A stretch of 25,034 nucleotides of DNA from Phoronis australis (Eukaryota > Phoronida > Phoronidae): NCBI GenBank assembly GCA_002633005.1, contig NMRA01000928.1, positions 69,351 through 94,384 on the forward strand. The letters are read 5' to 3'. Under the pieces are notes generated by a model. It saw only the letters and a program-made list of their open reading frames with translations, did not search any database and had not been told where the DNA came from. This document shows positions 8,763 to 18,567 of the stretch, one piece after another (within the stretch, counting starts at the first letter, position 1; every line of letters starts with the position of its first letter). The translations under genes and the position numbers were made by a program.

Positions 8763-10651
8763 ATCAATTCCTTTTTGTGATATTGAATTTATTTTAGAAG
8801 TGTTTTTGTTTATTGAATTTTTAGTTGCCGATCACGAATTGGGGGTTCGTTATAAGACATAATTATGTTCAATATAGATCATAGGCTTCGCATATTGAAC
8901 TGTTTCAAATGTTTTTTGTTGTTGTTGGCTCAGCTGCTGAAATCCTTTTGGTTCGAATATTCGTGGCAGTCAAGTGGTGAATAAGCAGCGTTCAAGTAGT
9001 AAGCGCAAGAACAATGGGGAAGGGAGCATTTTTCAGTGCGATAAATTGCACTAATTCATTCAAGAAAACCCAAGACGTGTCATTTTTTTACGTTTCCCAA
9101 GGATCCAGATAGTTAAGGATTAATTGTTATCCGGTGTGTTCTGTTCGTGGTTTGAAGACAAATCGATCGCAGTAGGCAACTGCACAGGCTACACTTTGCC
9201 TTCTGCAGATGTACGTCTACTTAAATTATTTGTGAGGGAGCATCAGAAAGGTATACAATGTTATGGTAGTGATGAATTGTCTTGCTTTCTTCTTCTTACT
9301 TGTGTTACACCTATTGCACTGGTAGTAGCCTGGCGTATTCAATAGTGAACACATTCAAAATTGGATGGACATGAAACGAGCAGTGAACTGGCAGCACTTT
9401 GTAATGGAAAGCTGAAAAACACCCAGGATGGTTCTGGGGCATGATGACTATCCACCACTGAGAGGGATCAACACACATTTGGCACCCACCTGGTTAGCGC
9501 TCCTCCCTTGTACTCCTTTGCTGGTACCTGGGGGCAACTCCGCCTTGAAGTCCCAGGAGCAATCACTAAAATTATGTAGCCCATGGAGGTACATGTACAG
9601 TGTATGGAATGTTGTGAGGAACGGAAATTTGCCGTTAAGAATTGAAACATGATACAAATCACAATGTCTTTTGAAGGGAGATGACGAGAATGAAAACAAA
9701 CACATTTCAATATTGATTAAAACAAACATTTTCATTCTTATTTGGTTATAAGTGGATGTTAGTTTATGTATTTTACCCATTTTTAATTACACTGTAATTC
9801 TATTACACGCCGAACGTCATTAAGTTATGGATTTATAAGTGTTGACATGGTTCGGACTGCGCCGCTGAATGAGTGTTGCTTATTCACCTCTTGGGGCGCT
9901 AGTTTTTCAACCGATAACCATTTCAAGATGGAGGAATGAACTCTCCTATTCTATGTACACTCCTTGGTGTAACTAGGTAAAATTACCCTCTGCGCTAAGA
10001 GTCTGGTGATAACTAATACAACCAACCAGTCTGCGAGCAAAGGAACTGTAAACAAGATAAGTCTGACCGTTAAATAATGTTTCTGCAGCCAATTAAAAAG
10101 TTCCAGTCATTGTTTGTTTTTCATATTGCTGAGCCCTTGCAGCAAGTACTTGACACTTGACAACCAAACATGCGAATTTTAGTTGAATTTCTTTGCATGA
10201 AATCAAAAAAGACCAGAGCTTTGACCTTTATCGCCTTTTATTACAGTAACTTATATTCATCATATATTTTTTAAAACTCATTGTGTTACAGCTTGCTATA
10301 TGAATATTATACATGCCTACAGAGTATCGACTATCAGTCCCTAATCTACAAGGTTAAGTCCTGTTATCGAGAGAGGTATTTTTTTGCTAAAATTTTGGCA
10401 TGTCCCAAGTAAAAATTTCAGGGGGCATCAAAATAAACGAAAAGGTCAATGAGTGTATTATGGTGGTTGTTGTCATTTGAGGTGGATATGAATCCACTGG
10501 TAGAGTTTCAGCCTATGACGGGTCATGCAGATTTTTTTGATTTGAAAGTTTATATCAGAAATTGTTACTTAAAGTTTAAACCTCCGAAATATGTGCAGAT
10601 TGTGATTAGCCTTTACCACTTTTGTCCAAAAGAACTTCTTTTATATTACAG

Positions 10652-10744
10652 GTACTTGGGGCAGCTCCTCTCCATTACGCAGCTTTGAGTGGTAACGTGG
10701 AATGTGTAAAACTTCTGCTGAAAGACAAATTAAACAATGTTATA
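10652..10744 (+). CDS. Ankyrin-repeat exon 4 (internal, phase 0-0)
   Basis: Exon of 93 bp (31 codons) with acceptor ttatattacag and donor gtaagt. It reads VLGAAPLHYAALSGN, VECVKLLLKDK, then LNNVI. The Thr of TPLH is Ala, but helix 1 (PLHYAAL), the SGN turn and helix 2 (VKLLL) are canonical. It has the same length and phase as exon 3. The donor is followed 116 bp later by a long (TG)n tract that could influence its splicing. Confidence 0.87.
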
Positions 10745-10853
10745 GTAAGTGTCAGGATGTTTATTAATACGCGAGCAAAATACCCGTTTCCTGAAATGGC
10801 TGAACGTCACATGACAACGTTCTCTATATGGACCAACGGCCAAGGAATATCAC

Positions 10854-10860
<7 letters not shown>

Positions 10861-10908
<48 letters not shown>
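10861..10908 (+). repeat. (TG)24 dinucleotide microsatellite
   Basis: A pure GT/TG tract of 48 bases is preceded by gtgttt and followed by cacttgg. It lies in intron 4, 116 bp past the donor of exon 4. Transcribed UG tracts can bind TDP-43-type proteins and can be polymorphic; any splicing effect here is inference. Confidence 0.97.
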
Positions 10909-10909
<1 letters not shown>

Positions 10910-11218
10910 ACTTGGACGCTAGATTTCGCTATTCGCGATCTTAACAATAAAGGGGTAAAACGGTAAGCGTCGTACACAAAACTACAGGACTGTGGCACTA
11001 TGACAAACTAAATAAAATATGCCGATCTAACACCACAAGACGTAAAGGAATCAGAAGCAAAAGGCGTAATTGATCGTGTATTGATCGTGTAATAAGCCGC
11101 CAATACCACCAACATATCAGGTCATATGGACATCGGGTTCGGTCCGTGTTTCTATGTTGTTCTACTGGAGTTAGAGTAACCTAAGAGCCAGCTCCGACCT
11201 AGACCGGCTGCATCAGGT

Positions 11219-11340
11219 GAAAGTTGGCTGAGCTGACCACCTAATTCAGTGAGTGAAAAGACGGAACAATCGAATGAACTAGTCCTTAATTTATTCAAAT
11301 GTTCGCGCCTTTGAGTGAGCTGTGAACTCAGCCAACTTTC
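11219..11340. repeat. Foldback (long imperfect palindrome) in intron 4
   Basis: Perfect 14-bp arms gaaagttggctgag (11219-11232) and its complement (11327-11340) enclose about 94 bp. The inner halves also match in inverted orientation at roughly two positions in three (for example gagtgaaaagacggaac against caaaggcgcgaac). The whole segment can fold into one hairpin centred near 11280. It may be a small foldback or MITE-like element; no target duplication was identified. Confidence 0.65.
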
Positions 11341-11470
11341 TCTTCCGGCAGCTAACATATCTCCTATTTCTGTGTCAGCTGTGTCGCCATTGCTTGTGTG
11401 TTTTTCAAGCTAATTTTGTTATAAGACGGAAATCCAGAATTTACGATTTCGGATATTTCACTTTTTTCAG

Positions 11471-11563
11471 TCACAAGTTACACCTTTACATTTTGCTGCC
11501 CTGGGACATAACTTGCTGAGCTTGAACTTGCTGAATATTTCAAAAACGCACGATTTCATTCAG
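11471..11563 (+). CDS. Ankyrin-repeat exon 5 (internal, phase 0-0), helix 2 diverged
   Basis: Exon of 93 bp (31 codons) with acceptor cttttttcag and donor gtaagt. It reads SQVTPLHFAALGHN followed by LLSLNLLNISK and a linker ending FIQ. The first helix and turn are canonical. The second helix has lost the usual acidic-Ile-Val pattern (EIVKLLL becomes LLSLNLL), so the repeat is partly degenerate. Phase and length match exons 3 and 4. Splice sites are strong, so I treat it as functional. Confidence 0.82.
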
Positions 11564-12434
11564 GTAAGTGTGAGCGCCTGAAATAGTTTTCGTTTAAGAT
11601 GCATTTACTGGAATCAAAACTGTGCAAATTACTGCTATCAAACTCAGTTGGGTTATTGATAAAACATATACTAGATTAGAGAACCAGAAAATTAGCTAGT
11701 CATTGTGAAAGGCAAATTTCGACCTTTTAGAAGTAAATACGCTAAAGATTGCTCACATGTGAATTTCCCAATACATTTAAGCGAAACTTTTTAATGTTTT
11801 AAAATTGCAATGCTCCCGCATATTGCGCGTGACTTGTCAGACAGAATAACACCAATCCAGTAGCTTTTCCAAGGGGCGTATTATTTTGTATTTCTAACTT
11901 ATTCATATACATGTATCGTGCGTGTACGTGTATACGGCAGAGTGTGTGCAAACAATTTTTTTCTTTGGCAACTAGGCTTCAAATTTAGCTTCCTTTGAAG
12001 TCACCTGGATATCGGTGTTACAGCTTCCTCTCATGCAAACGTATCAATCACCATATATCACATTTACACTAATTTTCAAAACAAACGACTTTTATGAGCC
12101 AAAGTTTGATAAGAATGTCACGTTCAGTTTGTCGAAATTAAATTTTATGTAACATGAGCTTTTAAGTCTTACCGCTAAGTCTTTTTGTTAGAACAACAGC
12201 ACAGGATAATTGTATTCAATAACCAAGAATAAAAGCGTTCATGTCAGAGATTTGGACAAAATTTAACGTGAACTAAAACTTATTAATTTCCCTATGAAAT
12301 GGACATTTACATATAGGTGCACCCGAAACCGTTTTTGTCTAATTTATTTTGAAAACTTACTGCATACACTGCAGTGAAATATGAGACAGTACAGCACTGC
12401 ACATAATAATTAAAATATTTTTTTGATTTTGTAG
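11564..12434 (+). other. Intron 5 of the ankyrin gene, 0.87 kb
   Basis: AT-rich sequence with no further exon, RNA gene or mobile element recognised. It includes one TACATGTA word near 11909 and ends in the acceptor tttttgattttgtag. Confidence 0.5.
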
Positions 12435-12512
12435 GAAAACAAGTTGGGTCTCTTACACTACCTTGCTTCTAAGGGTACCTTTGAGCTTACTCCCCCAGAG
12501 CGGCTTCCCTAT
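12435..12512 (+). CDS. Short, degenerate ankyrin-repeat exon 6 (internal, phase 0-0)
   Basis: Exon of 78 bp (26 codons) with acceptor gattttgtag and donor gtaagt. It reads ENKLGLLHYLASKGTFE, then LTPPERLPY. The LLHYLASKG part aligns with the first ankyrin helix and turn (TPLHYAALGG). The second helix is replaced by a short proline-containing tail, so it is only a half repeat, five codons shorter than exon 5. Phase 0-0 and good splice sites support it as a real exon. It could cap a run of repeats or break the solenoid. Confidence 0.68.
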
Positions 12513-13397
12513 GTAAGTGTCTTCTCAGCAATACCCCTGTAATGAGTGGTCAAACAGCATGATTCTAGCAAATCAAGAAAACCTACGTTCTTTTGTTACC
12601 ATAAATATAATATATTGAAAGTGTGTTGCCGTCGTTTTCAATTTGTACCAAAAACATGATTGTTCTTCTTTGTCATCTTCGATCTCTTTCAACGTTATTA
12701 CTTTTCTGACAGTAAATAGTAGTGCACGAGTCTCTCAAACGACTGGCAAAGTGTAAGGTGAACATCACAAAATGACATGTTTTACAACACAGATCTGTTT
12801 TTTGAAAAGTGACTTAAGACTTTAGACACAGTTTTTCTTATGCTCCCACTTCCGAATAGATGGATAGGCGTTTAGTCAAGTTTAATGCTCTTATCACTGT
12901 CTAGAAATAATTGTCACCAATTTTTCTCAGTAACTATCAGTTATACGTATATTCTTAAATACTTTTTACTTTTGCTCAATTGAGATTTATTAATTATTTC
13001 TCAGAAATATTTGCGTGAAGTGAAAGACCGAATTTCTTACTTTATTGTCTTAAATAACTTTTCTTAACTCCAGGAGGTTGTTTCAAAAGATGCATTCTTA
13101 CCACACAACAAAAAGTCTTGAGAGGCGATTTTACTATGGTATGGTTTGATAAATTATTGATATGGCCATCAGGAGCCAAGCTTAAAAAATGTTGACACGA
13201 CAACCCAAAAAGGCGGGTCGTGAATATACTTTTGATGATTTCTGATTGATCTCCCCTATTTTGATTAAAAGAAATGTTAGTGCCGGTTACTTTTTGCAAG
13301 GTTCCTGCTATGCATTGACATACATGTACAAAGTGTCATAAGAGAACACGGTGGTAATAAGTGGTAATGAAAATTTGGCATGTGATATATTTTGCAG

Positions 13398-13454
13398 AAG
13401 ACGTCGTTATGGAAGCATCCTGAAGTATTTACTTGGGCAAATGACGGCGTACAT
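13398..13454 (+). other. Candidate micro-exon (19 codons, phase 0-0), weak
   Basis: A good acceptor (tatattttgcag) is followed by 19 open codons, KTSLWKHPEVFTWANDGVH, ending at the donor-like gtaggt. Both borders fall on codon boundaries, as in the surrounding ankyrin exons, and it is followed by stops if unspliced. There is no clear ankyrin similarity beyond a possible T-x-L-W counterpart of TPLH. It may be a relic of an ankyrin exon or a chance pairing of splice sites. Confidence 0.22.
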
Positions 13455-14088
13455 GTAGGTGCTGTTATTTGAGTACAAACAATCGTTCCTATTTATCAAG
13501 TGCCACTTCTTTGTAATTGGAAACTGATCTGTTGCTACATGGATATAATTTGCGATGACAGTAATTAAGCGTGGGGACAATGCTAGTTGTACTGATATTT
13601 CCTCGAAACAGGCTAAGGTTTCAATTGATGTGAACAGAGATGATGGGAACAAAATATGAACCTGATTTGAGGAGTACGTTCAAGATGAGCAGATTTGGGC
13701 AAACCTATTATGTTTAACCTACTTGATGATTATAAGAAACAATTGCTCCGACTGCTTGACAAATACTATTTAAAACGCTTAAATCAATATGTGGGGCCAG
13801 ACCCCTTTATCAGCCTTACGCTTTCAAGCTTGAAAATGTTGCTCTCTTGGAAACCACTGCAAGCTTTAGTACAATAGATAGTCAGCAACGTAATTCAAGT
13901 TGACTTCATCAGTGCCATTTCATGAGAGGATTTTCTGCCTGGTCGATCGCAATTAAGTGGCTACCCTGTAAGCGAACATACATGTACAGGAATTTTTCTC
14001 TGTATTTGACTCGGCTTTACCTAGGCTATTGTAAACAATATTAACCTGATATTAAACTGTCGGATTGGTGCTTAATTAGTTTAACTTA

Positions 14089-14127
14089 AAGCTTGCCTCA
14101 AGACAAGTAACGTATCAAGGCAAGCTT
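14089..14127. repeat. Inverted repeat, arms aagcttgcct
   Basis: Ten-base perfect arms (14089-14098 and 14118-14127) flank a 19-base loop. It is an isolated hairpin in intron 6; no transposon context was recognised. Confidence 0.6.
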
Positions 14128-14459
14128 AAAGACAATAATCTCCACTTAAAAGTTTTAAAGTTGTTAATAATTGGCAATTGACATCCCCCAAAGAGTGATC
14201 AATGACAGTTTTGAGTGATTAAGATACCTGTAGATGTCATTTCTTCTAACACCACTTTGCCATTTAAACTTTAATTAAGTTCTGGCCGCCTGACTTATCC
14301 TAACGCGCCGTTCAGTTTTCGTGGTCCACTTCGAATTTAAGGTGATTTGATTTATAATTTCGTTGCACAAGTGAGGATCATACCTCTCACTTTTTATAGC
14401 AAACCTTCAAACGTTTTGATGGATGTAAAGGGTCCTGTCAAAAACGTACTTTTTATAAA

Positions 14460-15640
14460 TGGCCTCCGAGTCGCGCAAAATATGCCCAACCCGTCCGAAA
14501 ATTAGAAGGCGTTATCATATCCTTAATAGAAACCTATTTGCAAAATTTCATTGTACGTCGTATTTATCTGAAAACGGGCACCTGTCATCGCCTCATTAAT
14601 GGAAGCCGATTTATTAAATTTCATAAAAATCCATCAAAGTGCTTCATACATAGAGAAGACAACGGAAAACATGAAATTGCCACCAGGGTAGGGGGAAGAG
14701 CGGTAGTTGGATCCGTAAAAATGTCGTCGCTCCATTGTCAAATTCATATAAATACACTTGCCAAATTTAATGAAGATCCAGCCATTGACACAAAAAACTG
14801 CTACTAGGAGGCGACACTTTAGTTATTGTCATCCGAAATTCATCACCAGCCGTCTTCTTCAGACCAGAAACATACACGCCATCCTTAAATTGGTTTCGTT
14901 GATAAAGTGGCGGACAGACTATAAAACAGTAACAGCCACCAGATGGTGCAAAATAATTCGAAAACGAGAACATGTCATCGTCTTTTTAGGAAAAACCTAT
15001 TCTCCACATTTTATAAAAATCCATCAGGGAACTTAAAAAAATGAAATTTCCACTATAGGGCACAGTGCTTGTACGACCTCTTCATAAGTCATCGTCCTCT
15101 GTTAACTTCATGTAAAGACACTTGCCACCTTCAATAAAGATCTTGCAAAGGGTTAAGCACGTACATACATGGACACAAAAAACTGCCACTAGGAGGCATT
15201 ACAATTGTTGAAATCGTCCGAAAATCGTAGTCAGCTGCCTTCTTTGCACTTGAAATATATACGCCAATTTTCAAAACAATCCTTAGATTGGTTTGACTGA
15301 TACAGAGGCGGACGTCAAAAAGATACTCGAAAGCAGCAAAAATGGCAACTATATAGGGCAAAATACCACGAGTCCATCCGAAGAAGGGAAGGTAGGGTCA
15401 TTTCAATAATAGATAATTATTTGCTAAATTTTATGAAAATCCGTTAAGTACCTCTGAAGACACAGAGGTAAACGTAAAAAAATTGCCACTAAGGGGCACA
15501 CTGGTATTCCGATCCTTACGAAAATCTACTAATGCCGTCCCCGCCATGGCAGGATATAGCTGCAAAATTTCATGAACACGCATCGAAGGGGTCGCTGGAC
15601 AGACGGACAGAGATGACGGCATAATGCGCTCACATATAAG
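14460..15640 (+). repeat. Degenerate tandem repeat, about three copies of a ~400-bp module
   Basis: Several words recur in the same order. The block aaaatcc(a/g)t(c/t)a recurs with ccatca/ccgtta at 14631, 15021 and 15441 (spacing 390 and 420), each followed by a gaaatt(g/t)cca-type word. The sequence gacacaaaaaactg(c/t) with actaggaggc recurs at 14787 and 15172, each followed by gtccgaaaatc-like, cttcttt...cacttgaaa and attggttt words. The last copy ends in ggacagacggacagagatga. The internal frames (14538-14807, 14758-15036 and shadows) are products of this repeat and not genes. I cannot name the family. Confidence 0.65.
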
Positions 15641-17911
15641 ACACCTTCACTCCATGACAAATTGAAGTGCATAATTTATTCTCAAGCGTTGCAAATAAAA
15701 TGAAATCTGCGGCAAAAATGTTCCTGACATAGTTCTGTTTTTGTTTTACTGCATACTTTCATGCTTCTTTAAAGTTATGTCGAAACAGTTTGATATTACA
15801 GGTTCAAAATAGTTAAAACTGGGGAAAAAGAATAAATTAATTTGGAATGAAGCGACATTTTTGGTCTCCCCAAAACGCTCTTTTACCTTCTACTGTTTCC
15901 AAATCTCATTTTAATTGTTTTCACATATCAGCTATCTCTAGTTTGTATTTTACTTAGAAATTGGCCAATTATAAATCAATAATTAGTATAATACTATTGT
16001 CTTGCGATTTTAAGTACTTTGTTTTGGGGGATTTGGCAATTAGACTTTCGTTGAGAGCATGATTTCACTTTCAAATAAAGAGATTTTGACAACACGTGTT
16101 TTTTCATATAATTCGACATTTTTGTGGAACGGTTTCAGTGAACGCTTTTTTAATATGGATTGTACAGAATAGAGTTCCGTAAACCAAAAGACATTAGCTT
16201 CTATTAGCGGCGAAAACTCTTTAGTTATGGAAAGAAAGTTGTGAATTCAATCCCAAGATTCAACACTTCAACCTCGCCGACCTTTCACGTTTTGTGTTCG
16301 TAATTTTGCTAGCTCCCAATTATACTCCTGAACACACGGTTTTCATTCATGTGAATTTGCAAGTTCTTAAATTCCTCTTAAAAAATTAGATCTAAAGAAC
16401 GCTCTCCATATTACGGGTGATTGGCAAAAAGCACAGAACTAGCAACTGACATTATTTCAGAAAAAATAGCCGGCCATATGTTCAGAATCATCGTCATTTC
16501 GGTTTACCTGAAAATGCATTAACTTAACTATAATCTCACGAACCCATATGAGTGTAATTGCATCGGTGTGGGAGCACAACAGGGCCTCACCCTTACCCCT
16601 GGAATCAGTACATCATCCAGTGTTTCCAAAAATCTACTTTCTGCCTATGTTGCAATGACCTCGTTGGAGGTGATTATATTGCAATGTTCTCCATATCTGT
16701 TGTTGTAATTAGAGCCTCACCTCGGTCAAAACTCAGTTGAAATTTGCATATTGCCCCCCTTCCCCGTACTTAGCAAAGTGCCCCCGATTGCCACACATTT
16801 CAGCCTCCTCTCCTATCGCAATAAATTCGCGTTTGGTCCCTAGTTAATGGTTTCTGCCAATGTCACTAGATGGCTTACACACACATCCCAAATAAGTACA
16901 CAAATCGCTTGTGTTGACGTCTAGTCGGCGACTTTTTAGCCTGATAACAAATACCAATGGCAGGTACAGAAGAACTAAGAGACTAAATATAGCAAATTGT
17001 GAACACAGTGAAGTCAGGGCACACAGATTTTACGGACATGTCACAAAGTCTGAATCGTTCTCTATCTTGTGTCATGAATCGAATTGCGTTTAGAGCTTCG
17101 ATGATCCCTTGCAGTACGTGAATTTTGACAAAATGTATAAGTCGTTGGGTGTATTTAATACTAAAAAGTTTCTTTCCATTGGTTGGTGTAAGCCACTTAG
17201 TCTCACATCAACAAATGGAATTTGCTCAGTGATCTACATAGATACTTCAGTATCCTAAGCCACGCTTAAAGAGGTCAATCTTACTTTGGAAAATTTAAAA
17301 TTTATTAAAATAATGTTACTAAACTGCAGTCGTGAGCTTGGCAATCCCCTAACACTGATCACAGACGGATTTTGGTAATTGTGATGTGTTTTGTTGTGTA
17401 TTCCACTACTTTGCCATCAACAGTTCATTGAGAAGACTTATCAGGCTTTATCTGCTGGCTAATAACTGTTAGTGACACAAATCAAAAGTTAAATACCGCT
17501 TTAATGTTTTGCTGTCTTATAAAAAATGTTAAGTGACGATCTGTGTGACATTACTACATGACGCTATTTGGTCTGAAAATAGACATGCTCAGTCACGTCA
17601 ATTTGTAAAGAATAGCCCAGGTCATTGGTAGGTCTATTGTTCCCATTCAGGTAACCCCGGACATTTTAACACTTGGCATTTAAAAAACATTGGTTTGGAT
17701 TAATCAGTATGTGCCGGCAACGGTAGCATCCACTGTATGCTTGAGCACAATAAGAATTGGCAAGATGAACAATCCGGTAATAAGTGTCAATTAGGTGAAC
17801 GGTTGAGAGCGACATGTAGCAGCTGGCCTTATCATAATTATCATCATCCTTAAGACCTCCGCTTCGTCACTGTAAGGATGAGAGTGCCACTTCGTATAGA
17901 GGAACTGAGTT

Positions 17912-18147
17912 TCATTCCGTGCACCTAAGTGACTTGCAAGAAGAGGTTGAGTGATGACGTGCTTTGGTTGCAATGCATGGCAGTATCTCGCGTGACTTTG
18001 CTTCGTTGGGTACTTTCTTCAGTCTGACTCTGCGGAATGCACTCCGGCAATGCAAACTCGCGCCAGTGTCCCATTCAAAGTTCTCTTCCGCCCAAGAGAG
18101 CAATAATCGTAGCTCGTCCACTTCACGTACTTCCACAATAGCCCTGG
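17912..18147 (-). other. Unassigned minus-strand open segment of higher GC
   Basis: On the minus strand, an acceptor-like tactcctttccag (ending near 18158) is followed by an open frame reading EVREVDELRLLLSWAEENFE and continuing through a basic stretch (RSAFRRVRLKK) to a stop at 17912. Base composition is visibly more GC-rich than the flanking intron. I do not recognise a domain. It could be a fossil of a coding sequence or transposon captured in the intron. Confidence 0.22.
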
Positions 18148-18235
18148 AAAGGAGTAAATCCTTACAAAATTTATAGTAAATCGAAAATTGTGAGCCTGTG
18201 CACCCTGCCGTAAATCATGAAAGAGGTGAAAACCC

Positions 18236-18567
18236 GTGAATGATTATTTTGAACTAGAAAGATTATTGTCACGGCGTGACAATAATGGACTCTGCGCGTG
18301 CGTATTAAAGGAATTGTTATGGGAAGTTACTGACAGCAACCCGTTTACCAATTTCAAAAGGAATTCCTTAAAATTGTCGGAAAAATTACATGTTAATATT
18401 TTGATGACCTTTCCACTAATTGACCTCTTTCGGTGCATTATGAGCTCGGTTTAGGGAATAATTGTAAACTCGATTAAAAGTGTGACCCCATTGGTACACA
18501 AAATGACCTGATAATTTAGAATTCAAACTCAATCACATTTACTAAACAGATATGTAATTTCAAAGTC
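18236..18567 (+). repeat. Diverged leading monomer of the satellite array
   Basis: It carries degraded versions of array words: gaattcctt, tgaccttt-cactaattgacc, ggtgcatta and gaccccattg. The start of the segment bears a 25-bp perfect palindrome (18262-18286). Similarity to the following monomers is clear but much lower than among the internal ones, as expected at the edge of a tandem array. Confidence 0.6.
18262..18286. repeat. Perfect 25-bp palindrome at the satellite border
   Basis: Arms attattgtcacg and cgtgacaataat (12 bp each) flank a single central G. It is not repeated in the other monomers. It could extrude as a cruciform or be a dyad protein-binding site. Confidence 0.9.

Larger units (their letters stand above)
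6316..10651 (+). other. Intron 3 of the ankyrin gene, 4.3 kb, loaded with transposon remnants
   Basis: It holds a Penelope-like element remnant, an inverted-repeat hairpin and a pogo-like transposase fragment (listed separately), all between 7012 and 8770. Positions 6316-7011 and 8770-10651 show no recognisable exon, RNA gene or mobile element. Frames at 9124-9345 and 9428-9652 (plus) and 9448-9780 (minus) have no domain features. The acceptor is ttttatattacag. Confidence 0.5.

Noticed and set aside
8940-8970. ggttcgaat as a possible tRNA T-loop
   Set aside because: No matching A-box, anticodon stem or acceptor pairing was found around it.
10807-10998. Thr-His and Val-Cys repeat peptides in both directions
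   Set aside because: They are translations of the (TG)24 microsatellite.
14538-15622. Several 60-90-codon frames on both strands
   Set aside because: They all lie within the three-copy ~400-bp repeat and are not conserved in frame between copies.
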